NCBI GenBank assembly: GCA_903994795.1
Contig: CAJEYI010000010.1
Location: 1-34,049 of the forward strand
From: an uncultured bacterium
Lineage (GTDB): Bacteria > Patescibacteriota > Minisyncoccia > Phycocordibacterales > Phycocordibacteraceae
Reading direction: 5' to 3'
Length of the DNA stretch: 34,049 bases
Shown here: positions 9,004-18,933 of the stretch, piece after piece
Numbering within the stretch: position 1 is the stretch's first letter
How the letters are laid out: every line of letters starts with the position of its first letter
Notes under the pieces: generated by a model
Database searches by the model: none
Told to the model about the DNA's origin: nothing
What the model saw: the letters and a program-made list of their open reading frames with translations, nothing else
Program-made: the position numbers and the translations under genes

Positions 9004-10269
9004 ATGAAAAATATCACCTCGTCCATCACAGAACTTGAACATGCAGGAATGCGCCTATTTGCTGCACGAACTGGCACAAAAGACGTGGTCTCTATGGAGG
9101 GCAGTATGTATGGAGGCTGGAACATGCTTCCACTCACAAAGTCTGAAGTGCCTGAAATGGTCACCGAGCTTTTTGATGCTGGGACTGCGAAGAAATCAAA
9201 AGATACAATTCGTGAAGCACTTGGTGCACGGGGTGTGAGTATTTCATTTTCTGCAGGCGGGGACCGCACATACTTTTCAGCATCATGCCTTCCTGAGGAT
9301 ATTTCGTTTGCATTGCAGACAATTGTTGAATGCCTCACCGAAGCAACTTTCCCAATTACAGAAATAAAGTCAGCAAAGGCTCGTACGCTTGGTGATTTAA
9401 TTGAAGAAAAAAGCGAAACCCGATCAGTCGCATCTACGGCACTATCTCGCATGCTGTACGACTCAGAGCATGTAAACTTCGCAGAAACAATTGAGGAACG
9501 GAAGAAAAGTGTAGCAGGAATTACGAGAGCCGATTTGCTCGCATTTAGAAAAACACTTGGGCAGGGAGGTCTTATATTTTCCATTACTGGAGACATCTCA
9601 CCAGAATCAACTTTGAAAACAGCTCTAAAGATTCTAAGCAAACTACCAAAGGGCACGACAGCTGTTCCTGAAAAACACATGAACACCAAGAAGCAAACTT
9701 TTCAAACAAAGACTGTTCACATAACAGACAAAGCAAATATCGATGTCTACATCGGTATGACCATGCCGTTCACCTATGAAAGCAAGCTGTACCGTCCGTT
9801 TATGCTTCTCTCAGAACTTCTTGCAGGAGCAGGGTTCACCAGCCATCTTGTGAAAACAATTCGAGAGCGTGATGGACTTACATACACAATACGTTCAATA
9901 CCGAGTGGTTTTAGTGACAAAGCAGACGGTAGCCTTAAGGTTTGGGCTACATTCTCACCAAGCATATACGAGAAAAGTATAGCTATGTTGAAAAAAGAAA
10001 TTTCAAACTTTTTAAATCAAGAAATAACCTTGAGCAATCTTCGTGCTCGCCAAGTAGAAATGATCGGTGGATACGAGGTCGGACTCTCAACCTCTCGAGG
10101 TCTTGCAAGTATGCTCCACAAAGTAGGTATAGAAGGAAAGCAACTTTCGTACGTAGATGAATACCCAGAGCTCATACAGGCAGTGACTTTGGAGGAATTG
10201 CAGGAAGTTGCGAAGCTGATTTCTGTAGACAGAATGTCTCTTGCTGCGGCAGGTACCTTTACTAAATAG
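9004..10269 (+). CDS. M16 family peptidase-like protein lacking HxxEH (non-catalytic partner)
   Basis: M16-like fold segments (MLYDSEHVNF, LAGAGFTSHLVKTIRERDGLTYTIRS); no HxxEH; 3 nt after the upstream gene. Confidence 0.85.
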   Translation: MKNITSSITELEHAGMRLFAARTGTKDVVSMEGSMYGGWNMLPLTKSEVPEMVTELFDAGTAKKSKDTIREALGARGVSISFSAGGDRTYFSASCLPEDISFALQTIVECLTEATFPITEIKSAKARTLGDLIEEKSETRSVASTALSRMLYDSEHVNFAETIEERKKSVAGITRADLLAFRKTLGQGGLIFSITGDISPESTLKTALKILSKLPKGTTAVPEKHMNTKKQTFQTKTVHITDKANIDVYIGMTMPFTYESKLYRPFMLLSELLAGAGFTSHLVKTIRERDGLTYTIRSIPSGFSDKADGSLKVWATFSPSIYEKSIAMLKKEISNFLNQEITLSNLRARQVEMIGGYEVGLSTSRGLASMLHKVGIEGKQLSYVDEYPELIQAVTLEELQEVAKLISVDRMSLAAAGTFTK

Positions 10270-10288
10270 GTGTGGTATATTTTTACAC

Positions 10289-12226
10289 ATGACAGTACTC
10301 GAAGTCCGAACTAAATACCTCAACTTTTTTAAAGAGCGTGGTCACGTAGAAATACCTTCGGCACCAATTGTGCCTGGAAATGACTCCACCACTCTCTTCA
10401 CATCTTCAGGCATGCAACCACTTGTTCCATACCTTCTTGGACAAACACACCCAGCAGGTATTCGACTCGTAGACTCACAGAAGTGTGTGCGTACTGGAGA
10501 CATCGATGAAGTAGGCGATAACCGTCACCTCACGTACTTCGAAATGCTTGGAAATTGGTCATTAGGTGACTACTTCAAACAAGAGCAGCTTCCATGGATT
10601 TTTGAATTTCTAACCAGCAAAGAGGTTGGGCTCGGGCTCGACCCCTCTAGACTTTACGTAACCGTTTTTGCAGGTGATGAGTCACTTTCAATTCCAAAGG
10701 ATGCCGAGGCAATAGAATTATGGAAAAGACTTTTTGGCGAAAAGGGAATTGATGCAAAAGATATTGTAATTGGTTCTGAAGAGAACGGATACAAAGTTGG
10801 TATGCAAGGAGCTAGGATTTTCGCATACGATGCAAAGAAGAATTGGTGGAGTCGCTCAGGTGTACCAAGCGCAATGCCAGCAGGAGAACCTGGTGGACCT
10901 GATTCAGAAGTATTCTATGATTTTGGAAAGGAACACGATCCAAAATGGGGTGAGCATTGTCATCCAAACTGTGACTGCGGTCGCTTCGTTGAAATCGCGA
11001 ACTCCGTCTTCATGGAGTACGTGAAGCAAGCTGATGGGTCATTTGATAAGCTTGTACAACGAAATGTAGACTTCGGAGGAGGTCTCGAACGTCTCGTGAT
11101 GCCTACCATGGCAGAAGGAAAAGTTGATGATGTGTTCCTTGCTGACACACTATATTCAACGATTACAGAAATTGAACGACTCACCGGAATACAGTATAGC
11201 GACGAAGAATACCAGAAGTCCTTCAGAATTGTTGCTGATCATGTTCGTGCTGCAGTATTTATTGCAGGAGACGACGTGCGACCTTCAAATACTGAAGCTG
11301 GCTACATACTCCGCAGACTTATTCGTCGCGCAATTCGTCACCTCGACAAGCTCGGAGTCGAATCAAACACACTTGCAACACTAGGTGGGCGAGTGATTGA
11401 TGCATACAAAGATACCTACACAAACCTAGGCGAGATGCGTACACAGATTGAAGAAACTCTCACGACAGAAGAGCAGAAATTCAGAAAAACCCTTCAGGGA
11501 GGAATTAAGGAATTTGAGAAGATTGTAAAACATGCACAGGACAAAAATATTGTAAGCGGGCACGACGCATTTGTTCTTGCCTCAAGCTACGGTTTCCCAG
11601 TTGAAATTACAGAGGAACTAGCAATGGAAAAGGGACTGACTGTAGACGTAGAAACATTTAAGAAAGAAATGGAAGAACACACAGCAAAGTCACGCACTGC
11701 GTCCGAAGGACGCTTCAAGGGCGGACTCGCTGACCATTCAGAGATTACCGTGCGATACCACACCTCACACCACCTTTTACTAGCCGCACTCCAGCACATC
11801 CTCGGAAAAGACAAAGTTCACCAGCGAGGAAGCAACATCACACCGGAGCGAGTTCGTCTCGACTTTTCATTTGATCGGAAACTAACGCCAGAAGAGGTGA
11901 CAGAAGCAGAGCGCATGGTTAACGAAAAAATGGACGAAGCACTACCTGTGTACGTAACAAGCATGCCTAAAGATGAGGCAGAGAAACTCGGAGCTGAGCA
12001 TGAGTTCGGTGTGAAATACGGCGATATGGTGACGGTCTATTCAATGGGTCCAAAGGATGCCACTCAGGAAAATCCTAAATTCACAGAATCATTCTCACTA
12101 GAATTTTGTGGAGGCCCTCACGTATCAAACACAAGCGAACTCGCTACTGATGGCAAGAAGTTTAAAATTCTTAAAGAAGAATCGGTTGCCGCAGGTATTC
12201 GTCGCATAAAGGCAGTTCTTGTATAG
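10289..12226 (+). CDS. alaS: Alanyl-tRNA synthetase, short form lacking the C-terminal C-Ala domain
   Basis: FTSSGMQPLVPYLLG, ADHVRAAVFIAGDDVRPSNTEAGYILRRLIRRA, EFCGGPHVSNTSEL; ends at VAAGIRRIKAVLV. Start corrected from 10241 to ATG 10289, 7 nt after TATATT. Confidence 0.95.
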   Translation: MTVLEVRTKYLNFFKERGHVEIPSAPIVPGNDSTTLFTSSGMQPLVPYLLGQTHPAGIRLVDSQKCVRTGDIDEVGDNRHLTYFEMLGNWSLGDYFKQEQLPWIFEFLTSKEVGLGLDPSRLYVTVFAGDESLSIPKDAEAIELWKRLFGEKGIDAKDIVIGSEENGYKVGMQGARIFAYDAKKNWWSRSGVPSAMPAGEPGGPDSEVFYDFGKEHDPKWGEHCHPNCDCGRFVEIANSVFMEYVKQADGSFDKLVQRNVDFGGGLERLVMPTMAEGKVDDVFLADTLYSTITEIERLTGIQYSDEEYQKSFRIVADHVRAAVFIAGDDVRPSNTEAGYILRRLIRRAIRHLDKLGVESNTLATLGGRVIDAYKDTYTNLGEMRTQIEETLTTEEQKFRKTLQGGIKEFEKIVKHAQDKNIVSGHDAFVLASSYGFPVEITEELAMEKGLTVDVETFKKEMEEHTAKSRTASEGRFKGGLADHSEITVRYHTSHHLLLAALQHILGKDKVHQRGSNITPERVRLDFSFDRKLTPEEVTEAERMVNEKMDEALPVYVTSMPKDEAEKLGAEHEFGVKYGDMVTVYSMGPKDATQENPKFTESFSLEFCGGPHVSNTSELATDGKKFKILKEESVAAGIRRIKAVLV

Positions 12227-12248
12227 CAACATTTGCTATACTTAGAGC

Positions 12249-13307
12249 ATGGGTCTTTTTTCTTCCAAAAATACAGCACGCACCTATGCGCTTTTTGATA
12301 TCGACTCCGCATCTGTCGGCGGAGCAATTGCACGCATAGGCACATCTGATCTTCCTACCATCTATTTCACTGCACGTTCACCAATTCAAGTGCGAGAACA
12401 CGAAGACAGCCAAGACGCGATGCTTCGCACACTTGCAGAAGTATCCGAGCAACTCATTTCGCAAGGTGGACCTACACTTCGCAAAGAAACAGGTAGCGGA
12501 CATATTGATAAAGTAATCGCAAGCATTGGTGCGCCGTGGCAACTCACCAACATCCGAATTGAAGCAATTGAAGAAAAGAAGCAATTTGTCTTTACCGACT
12601 CAATTCTTTCAGAAATACTTCGTAGAGAAATTGAGGTCCCAGAGGGGTATATAAAATCCACACAATCCGTTATTGCCACACTGCTAAACGGATACGAGAC
12701 ACCAAAGCCAGTCGGAAAGAAAGCAATTCGAGCTGATGTATACATTCTCTCTTCTCTTATTGATAAAGTAATTGCAAAGAATATTGAGAAGGCCTTACGA
12801 AAGACATATCACACTCATGCACTGACGCTCACTGCGTTCGCGTCAGTATCATTTTCAGCTTTCCGAAATGTGTATCCTCACGAAAAAGACTTCATCCTGC
12901 TTGATGTTACTGGCGAATCAACCACAATTGCGTTTATTCAAAAAGGCTTACTGATAGACGTCGTAACAGTTGCACACGGCAGACAAGATGAAGCACAGGG
13001 TTCACCTAATAATACAGAGGAGCAAATCTGGATAGACTCAATCAAGAATGCACTCCAGACTGCCGGCGTAGCACACACACTTCCTCCTACAATTTTCCTA
13101 CTTGCAAATCCGGATGTACGAGAATACCTGCGCACACTTATAAATTCGTCTACAATACCTTCACTTTGGCTCACAGACGACCCTCTTAGAATTATTGCTG
13201 TATCGGCAAGTCACTTTTCGCAATTCGTTCGAAGCAGAGGGGTCGCTGAGGCAGATTTATATTTTTCACTGCTTGCACTGTTTGTGCGCAATGAGCAAAA
13301 AAAGTGA
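12249..13307 (+). CDS. PilM/FtsA-like actin-fold ATPase family protein
   Basis: N-terminal YALFDIDSASVGGAIARI and FILLDVTGESTTIAFIQKGLLIDVVTVAHG resemble phosphate-binding motifs of the PilM/FtsA fold. Confidence 0.65.
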   Translation: MGLFSSKNTARTYALFDIDSASVGGAIARIGTSDLPTIYFTARSPIQVREHEDSQDAMLRTLAEVSEQLISQGGPTLRKETGSGHIDKVIASIGAPWQLTNIRIEAIEEKKQFVFTDSILSEILRREIEVPEGYIKSTQSVIATLLNGYETPKPVGKKAIRADVYILSSLIDKVIAKNIEKALRKTYHTHALTLTAFASVSFSAFRNVYPHEKDFILLDVTGESTTIAFIQKGLLIDVVTVAHGRQDEAQGSPNNTEEQIWIDSIKNALQTAGVAHTLPPTIFLLANPDVREYLRTLINSSTIPSLWLTDDPLRIIAVSASHFSQFVRSRGVAEADLYFSLLALFVRNEQKK

Positions 13308-13375
13308 GTCCAGCCCGTTAAAACTATACCCAGTGAGTGTTTTACAGCCTAAAAACACGGAGTATACTGTACTAC

Positions 13376-14650
13376 ATGCCTAAAACTATCGGTGACATAA
13401 TTCCACCATCACGCAGAAGAACACTAGATCAATCAAGCAATATAAATCCTGAATCACTAGCCCCAAACAACACCACACCATTACCACCCATGAAAATCAC
13501 ACCACCATCACGAGTACGAATTTCAACAGGGTCAAGTTTCCCCTATGGAACAGCACTCATTGTGCTCGTAATCCTAGCCGTATGTGCAGGAATCTTTTAT
13601 GCCTTTTCTGGAGCTGAAGTAAGGATCACACCAATGTCTCAGACTTCAACGATTAACACGACCTTTGCAGCGACATCAGATGCTTCTGGGGCATTACCAT
13701 ACGTACTTGTCACATCAACCAAAAACGCAAGTGTTGTGGTTCCAGCTGAAAGCACGCAAAGTGTAAGCGATTCAGCACAGGGAACTATTACTATTTCAAA
13801 TGCTCAAACAAAAACTCAGACGCTTATTGTAAACACCCGTTTCGCAACACCAAGCGGCCTTATTTTTAAGATTCATGCACCAGTAACTATTCCAGCAGCA
13901 TCAGCAACAGGTCCTGGCACGGTTACTGCGCAAGTATTCGCTGAGAAACCAGGAACTACATACAATATCCCAGCATCGTCATTTGTCGTTCCGGGACTTA
14001 AGGGAGGAGCTGCGTATACACTCGTAACTGCCGTATCTACTTCTCCAATGACTGGCGGATTTACGGGCATTCGTCCTGCGGTAGGCCAAGCAACAGACAC
14101 TGCAAACCAGCAAAAACTTCAGACTACGCTTTCCAAGACCCTTCTTGCAGATATTTCATCAAAAATCCCAACTGGCTACATAGTAATTCCTGGATCATCA
14201 AAGGTTACGTATCAAACAATGCCAGACACAGCATCAAGCACTTCAGTAGCAATCACAGAACAGGGCACTATGACTGAAGTAGCCTTCCCGAGCGATGCAC
14301 TTGCAAAAAATATTGCTCAACAGGTTGCTGGAAGCTATCAGGGAGAGCCGGTACTATTGGCATCATCTACATCACTCACACTTACCCCCACAGCAAGCTC
14401 AAGTACCTCAGCTAGCTCCACGTACCCATTCAGTCTTTCAGGAAACGTAACAATTATCTGGAAAGTCGACCCAGTACGCATAGCTGGAGCTGTTGCGGGT
14501 AAGACACGTAGCTCAGCACAGTCAATTTTGGCTGGTTTTAATGAGATTTCTCACGCAACCCTTACTTTACGCCCTTTCTGGAGCGACACTTTCCCTCAGG
14601 ACCCTACCCAGATCCATGTACTTATTAGTTCGCCTACAGAAGCCAAGTAA
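13376..14650 (+). CDS. Membrane-anchored baseplate J-like domain protein
   Basis: Single N-terminal TM (GTALIVLVILAVCAGIFYAFSG), then VTIPAASATGPGTVTAQVFAEKPGTTYNIPASSFVVPGLKG, typical of CPR baseplate-J-like proteins. Start corrected to 13376, 7 nt after TATACT. Confidence 0.7.
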   Translation: MPKTIGDIIPPSRRRTLDQSSNINPESLAPNNTTPLPPMKITPPSRVRISTGSSFPYGTALIVLVILAVCAGIFYAFSGAEVRITPMSQTSTINTTFAATSDASGALPYVLVTSTKNASVVVPAESTQSVSDSAQGTITISNAQTKTQTLIVNTRFATPSGLIFKIHAPVTIPAASATGPGTVTAQVFAEKPGTTYNIPASSFVVPGLKGGAAYTLVTAVSTSPMTGGFTGIRPAVGQATDTANQQKLQTTLSKTLLADISSKIPTGYIVIPGSSKVTYQTMPDTASSTSVAITEQGTMTEVAFPSDALAKNIAQQVAGSYQGEPVLLASSTSLTLTPTASSSTSASSTYPFSLSGNVTIIWKVDPVRIAGAVAGKTRSSAQSILAGFNEISHATLTLRPFWSDTFPQDPTQIHVLISSPTEAK

Positions 14651-14709
14651 TTGGCCGTAGAATAGATTGACGACATAAGGCTTACTTGGTAAGATAAATA
14701 ACGCTACAC

Positions 14710-14925
14710 ATGGCAGATACAAAAACAGACGAACCCGCAACTGGAAGGGTGGAAGAAGTGCTTCCAAATTCACTTTTCAGAGTGCGCATGCCGTCTGGTG
14801 AGTTACTGCTCGCGTACTTGGCCGGAAAGATGCGGTTGCATCGAATACGTGTCCTTGTTGGCGACAATGTAGAATTAGTTCTCGATCCTTATGGAGGAAG
14901 AGCTCGAATAGTAAAGCGTTTCTAA
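14710..14925 (+). CDS. infA: Translation initiation factor IF-1
   Basis: [60 protein letters not shown]. Confidence 0.95.
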   Translation: MADTKTDEPATGRVEEVLPNSLFRVRMPSGELLLAYLAGKMRLHRIRVLVGDNVELVLDPYGGRARIVKRF

Positions 14926-14956
14926 GTCTCTTCATCAAAAAAACACCTATACCAAC

Positions 14957-15073
14957 ATGAAAGTACGAGCATCCATCAAGAAACAGCAACCAGGCGACAT
15001 TCTAGTACGTCGTCGTGGACGCCTATACCGAATCAACAAGAGCAACCCTCGTCGCAAAGCTCGCCAGGGATAG
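14957..15073 (+). CDS. rpmJ: 50S ribosomal protein L36 (cysteine-free form); absent from the ORF track
   Basis: [38 protein letters not shown], 38 aa, between infA and rpsM as in the canonical order. Confidence 0.93.
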   Translation: MKVRASIKKQQPGDILVRRRGRLYRINKSNPRRKARQG

Positions 15074-15101
15074 TTATTAATTATTTTATACAGTCATATT
15101 T

Positions 15102-15482
15102 ATGCGTATTGCCGGTGTCACACTTCCAGATAGTAAGCAGCTTGCTTATTCACTACCGATTATTGTCGGTATCGGACCTGCGCGTGCTCTCGATATTTTA
15201 AAGAAGGCAAATGTTGCCCCAAACAAAAAGGGCTCAGATCTCACTGCTGATGAAGAGCAGACTATTCGTACTCTCGCTGAGAGCTACACAATTGAAGGAG
15301 AACTACGACGTGAAGTTAGCCAGAACGTAAAGCGCCTTAAGGACATTCGTTCAGCACGGGGAGTACGTCACGAACGACGCCTTCCTGTTCGTGGAGGACG
15401 CACGAAGACCAACTCTCGCACAGTCCGAGGTAATACTCGTAAGACTATGGGTTCTGGTCGCCGTTCGCTAGAAAAGACATAG
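15102..15482 (+). CDS. rpsM: 30S ribosomal protein S13
   Basis: MRIAGVTLPDSKQLAYSLPIIVGIGPARALDIL...RGVRHERRLPVRGGRTKTNSRTVRG. Confidence 0.97.
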   Translation: MRIAGVTLPDSKQLAYSLPIIVGIGPARALDILKKANVAPNKKGSDLTADEEQTIRTLAESYTIEGELRREVSQNVKRLKDIRSARGVRHERRLPVRGGRTKTNSRTVRGNTRKTMGSGRRSLEKT

Positions 15483-15516
15483 CTCTTAGAATTACTTCAA
15501 CTTCATTACTATCACT

Positions 15517-15951
15517 ATGGGTAAAAAACGAATTATCAAAAAATCAGGAAAGGGTCTCGATCAAGGACGCAAAGAGCGTGCACTTGGAAAGGCTGTTAAA
15601 AAGCGACTTGAGCGCGGCATTCTTCATGTTGAAGCTACATTCAACAACACAAAGGCCGTTCTTACAGACGACAAAGGCAACGCAATCATGTCGTCTTCAG
15701 CTGGAGCACTTGGTTTCTCGGGAGCACGTAAGTCTACTCCATATGCAGCTGCAAAGGTTGGTGAACTCCTAGGAGATCGCGCACTTGTGATCGGACTCAA
15801 AGAAGCTACGGTGATAATTCGTGGAGTTGGTGCAGGTCGCGAATCTACACTTCGCGCATTCTCTGGAAAGGGAATAGCTATCCGCAGCATTAAGGACGAA
15901 ACTCCTGTTCCGTTTAATGGACCGCGCGCTAAGAAGGCTCGACGTGTATAG
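15517..15951 (+). CDS. rpsK: 30S ribosomal protein S11
   Basis: GILHVEATFNNTKAVLTDDKGNAIMSSSAGALGFSGARKSTPYAA...DETPVPFNGPRAKKARRV. Confidence 0.97.
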   Translation: MGKKRIIKKSGKGLDQGRKERALGKAVKKRLERGILHVEATFNNTKAVLTDDKGNAIMSSSAGALGFSGARKSTPYAAAKVGELLGDRALVIGLKEATVIIRGVGAGRESTLRAFSGKGIAIRSIKDETPVPFNGPRAKKARRV

Positions 15952-15975
15952 CATCTAATTCTGAATTAATTACTT

Positions 15976-16584
15976 ATGAAAACTGGACCAAAATACAAAA
16001 TTGCAAAGCGACTTGGAGCTACTGTGTTTGAAAAGACACAGACTCAGAAGTTTGCTCTTGCTCAGGAGCGCACAGCAAAAAATAAGAAGCGCGGACGAGG
16101 ACCTACAGAATTCGGAAAACAGCTCCTAGAAAAGCAGAAAGTACGATTTACCTATGGAATCTCTGAAAAGCAGTTTAGTAACTACATTCAGGAAGCGATG
16201 AAGACTCACGGTCTTCCTCCTGCTGAAACACTCCACCGTCTTCTTGAGCTTCGTCTTGACAATGTCGTATATCGCCTCGGCCTCGCGCCGACGCGACGTG
16301 CAGCTCGCCAAATGGTTTCTCACGGCCATGTGACTGTAAATGGTACTAAAACCACTATTCCTTCACGACGTGTGCACCTAGGTGAGAAGATCGGAGTACG
16401 AGAAGGTAGCAAGACCCGTGTACCATTTGAAAACCTTGCAGAGCGACTAGCAGACCGAACAACACCATCATGGTTGATGTTTGATGCTAAAGCTATGCAG
16501 GGAGGTATGCAGACAATTCCTACAGTTGAAGCTACTGATACTGCAGGTGACTTGGTTTCTGTTATTTCCTTCTATTCTCGATAG
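15976..16584 (+). CDS. rpsD: 30S ribosomal protein S4
   Basis: LLELRLDNVVYRLGLAPTRRAARQMVSHGHVTVNG S4 domain; KQKVRFTYGISEKQFSNYI. Confidence 0.97.
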   Translation: MKTGPKYKIAKRLGATVFEKTQTQKFALAQERTAKNKKRGRGPTEFGKQLLEKQKVRFTYGISEKQFSNYIQEAMKTHGLPPAETLHRLLELRLDNVVYRLGLAPTRRAARQMVSHGHVTVNGTKTTIPSRRVHLGEKIGVREGSKTRVPFENLAERLADRTTPSWLMFDAKAMQGGMQTIPTVEATDTAGDLVSVISFYSR

Positions 16585-16625
16585 TTCGTCGTTTTTATTA
16601 TTACTGGTTAACTACTGATTGCGTT

Positions 16626-17588
16626 ATGGAACACCACATTACACTACCCTCAAAGCCTCGCGTTGTGTCTGAAGAAGGCATGCTAGGTATTTACGAAATT
16701 GACTCACTGTACCCAGGGTACGGTCAGACTCTCGGAAACTCACTTCGCCGCATTATTTTCTCATCACTTCCAGGTGCTGCTATTACTTCAGTTAAGATTG
16801 AAGATGTTCAGCACGAATTCGCAACTATCGAAGGTATTCGCGAATCAGTTATGGAAGTACTTCTAAACCTCAAGCGTGTTCACTTCACACTTCATGGTGA
16901 CGAGGCTCAAACAATTCGACTTTCAGTAAAGGGTCCTAAGCAGGTTACTGCTGCTGACTTCCAGATCCCAAGTCAGGTTGTTATTGCAAACCCTGGACAG
17001 CACATCGCTGATATCTCAGGAAAGATTTCTTTCGAACTAGAAGCAACTATCGAACGAGGTCTCGGATACGTACCACGTGAGGTTCTTACAAAGGAAAAAG
17101 CGGACATCGGCACAATCGCTCTTGATGCTGCGTTCACTCCAATTCGTCGTGCAAACTACGAAGTAGAAGACATGCGCGTTGGCGACCGAACAGACTTCAA
17201 TCGTCTCCGAGTTATTATTGAAACAAACGGCACAATCACTCCTCGTGAAGCTCTTGAGCGATCAATTGAGATCATGATTCACCAGCTTAAAGCAGTTGTT
17301 GGTTTCCAAGAAGAAGCTGAAATCAACACAGTTTCTAGCTCAAAGACATTGGAGGACTCATCTGATGATGACTCTGATGCCGCAAAGGACGCTGCGAAGA
17401 TGAAGCTTGAGGATCTTGAGCTCTCTAGCCGCACAACCACAGCTCTCTCTGAGGCTGGAATTCGCTCTGTAGCAGGTCTAACCCGCAAGACAGCAGCAAG
17501 TCTCAAAGAACTTGACGGCGTTGGAGACAAGGCAATTACTGAGATTACAGAGGCTCTTTCAAACCTCGGCCTCAGCCTTAAGGACTAG
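16626..17588 (+). CDS. rpoA: DNA-directed RNA polymerase subunit alpha
   Basis: GYGQTLGNSLRRIIFSSLPGAAITSVKIEDVQHEFATIEGI; C-terminal alphaCTD LELSSRTTTALSEAGIRSVAGL. Confidence 0.97.
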   Translation: MEHHITLPSKPRVVSEEGMLGIYEIDSLYPGYGQTLGNSLRRIIFSSLPGAAITSVKIEDVQHEFATIEGIRESVMEVLLNLKRVHFTLHGDEAQTIRLSVKGPKQVTAADFQIPSQVVIANPGQHIADISGKISFELEATIERGLGYVPREVLTKEKADIGTIALDAAFTPIRRANYEVEDMRVGDRTDFNRLRVIIETNGTITPREALERSIEIMIHQLKAVVGFQEEAEINTVSSSKTLEDSSDDDSDAAKDAAKMKLEDLELSSRTTTALSEAGIRSVAGLTRKTAASLKELDGVGDKAITEITEALSNLGLSLKD

Positions 17589-17631
17589 GATTGACGTAGT
17601 GACTCTAAAAAGGTAAGGTAAATCAACAATT

Positions 17632-17991
17632 ATGCGACATCACCACAAAGGACGAACATTCAGCCGACCGAAGAATCAGCGCGATGCGTTGCTTCGTTCG
17701 CTTGCACGCTCACTCATCTTGCATGAGACTATTTCAACGACTGATGCTAAGGCTCGTGAGCTTCGTCCATTCATCGAGAAACTTATTTCTCATGGCCGTG
17801 TCGACACCGTTGCTAACCGACGCCTCGTATCTTCTCGTATGGGAAATGACGACGAAATCGTAAAGAAAATCTTCACAGCTATCGGTCCCCGATACGCAAC
17901 TCGCCCAGGAGGATACACTCGTATCGTTAAGCGTCCAGTTTCAAACACTGCAAGCGACGGACGAAAGACCGCGTATATCGCATTCGTATAA
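17632..17991 (+). CDS. rplQ: 50S ribosomal protein L17
   Basis: MRHHHKGRTFSRPKNQRDALLRSLARSLILHETISTTDAKARELRPFIEKLI. Confidence 0.97.
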   Translation: MRHHHKGRTFSRPKNQRDALLRSLARSLILHETISTTDAKARELRPFIEKLISHGRVDTVANRRLVSSRMGNDDEIVKKIFTAIGPRYATRPGGYTRIVKRPVSNTASDGRKTAYIAFV

Positions 17992-18012
17992 CACCAGACT
18001 TACTCAACATTT

Positions 18013-18417
18013 ATGGCAAACACAATCGCACAAAAAGTTTCAAAGCAACGCACCCTACAAAATGTAGAGACGGTGAAGTATACCTTTGACGCAAAAGGAC
18101 AAAGCCTCGGTCGCGTAGCAAGTGAGGCAGCTTCAGCACTTCTAGGAAAAAAGTCTGCGCACTATGTGCAAAACATGGTTGTGCCTACAGAAGTTGAGAT
18201 TATCAATGCTGGTGGACTCGTTATGACTGAGAAGCGTATCTCTGGAAAGGTATACGAGCGATACACTGGGTACCCAGGAGGTCTTCGAAAGACTGGCATG
18301 AGCATGATGATTGATAAGAAGGGAATTGAGGAGGTTGTACGCATTGCAGTTGATGGAATGCTTCCTCGCAATAAACTTCGCAAGGACCGCATGAAGCGAC
18401 TAACCATCACTGTCTAA
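18013..18417 (+). CDS. rplM: 50S ribosomal protein L13
   Basis: LGRVASEAASALLGK...YERYTGYPGGLRK...AVDGMLPRNKLRKDRMKRL. Confidence 0.95.
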   Translation: MANTIAQKVSKQRTLQNVETVKYTFDAKGQSLGRVASEAASALLGKKSAHYVQNMVVPTEVEIINAGGLVMTEKRISGKVYERYTGYPGGLRKTGMSMMIDKKGIEEVVRIAVDGMLPRNKLRKDRMKRLTITV

Positions 18418-18436
18418 TTTATTAATTACATTTCGT

Positions 18437-18844
18437 ATGCCTGAACAAACAACTCTTCCTTATACCGTAGCCGTTGGCCGTCGCAAGACTGCAAGCGCTC
18501 GCGTACGCCTCACTCCAGCTGCAAAGACAACTGTGACTGTGAACGGCAAGCCAGCTGAGGAATACTTCCACACAAAGGAGCGCACTTCTGTAACTGGTGA
18601 CACATTTCGTCTCGACGAAATTACAGGTGACTACGAAGTAATGGCAAAAGTTCAGGGAGGAGGAATTTCAGCACAGGCTGAAGCAGTTCGTCACGCAATT
18701 GCTCGCGCACTCGTAAAGGCAAAGGCAGATCTTCGTGGCCCACTAAAGGCTGCAGGATTCCTTAAACGCGATCCTCGCTCAGTTGAACGAAAAAAACCAG
18801 GTCTCCGAAAGGCCCGCAAACGACCACAGTGGAGTAAACGATAA
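18437..18844 (+). CDS. rpsI: 30S ribosomal protein S9
   Basis: VGRRKTASARVRLTP...VQGGGISAQAEAVRHAIARAL...DPRSVERKKPGLRKARKRPQWSKR. Confidence 0.97.
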   Translation: MPEQTTLPYTVAVGRRKTASARVRLTPAAKTTVTVNGKPAEEYFHTKERTSVTGDTFRLDEITGDYEVMAKVQGGGISAQAEAVRHAIARALVKAKADLRGPLKAAGFLKRDPRSVERKKPGLRKARKRPQWSKR

Positions 18845-18861
18845 AGACTTATCGTTTACTC
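18832..18861 (+). other. Perfect hairpin spanning the rpsI stop codon
   Basis: GAGTAAACGATAA AGAC TTATCGTTTACTC, 13-bp stem, 4-nt loop; rpsI TAA at 18842-18844. Confidence 0.8.
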
Positions 18862-18930
18862 TGGTCCCCGCGAGGGGAACAGCCAATGTCGAGTCAGCGA
18901 GACAGGCCGTAGGAGGACAAAGCGTTAGAC
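18861..18930 (+). ncRNA. Structured 3' UTR or small-RNA candidate downstream of rpsI
   Basis: CTGGTCCCC-GCGA-GGGGAACAG hairpin (GNRA loop, one mismatch), then GCC-AA-TGTC...GACA-GGC hairpin, then the terminator at 18934. Confidence 0.35.
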
Positions 18931-18933
18931 CGC

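Noticed and set aside
8928-9689. 253-aa minus-strand ORF opposite the second M16 gene
   Set aside because: Shadow ORF, Ser/Val-rich and without family features; the + strand encodes a convincing M16-like protein.
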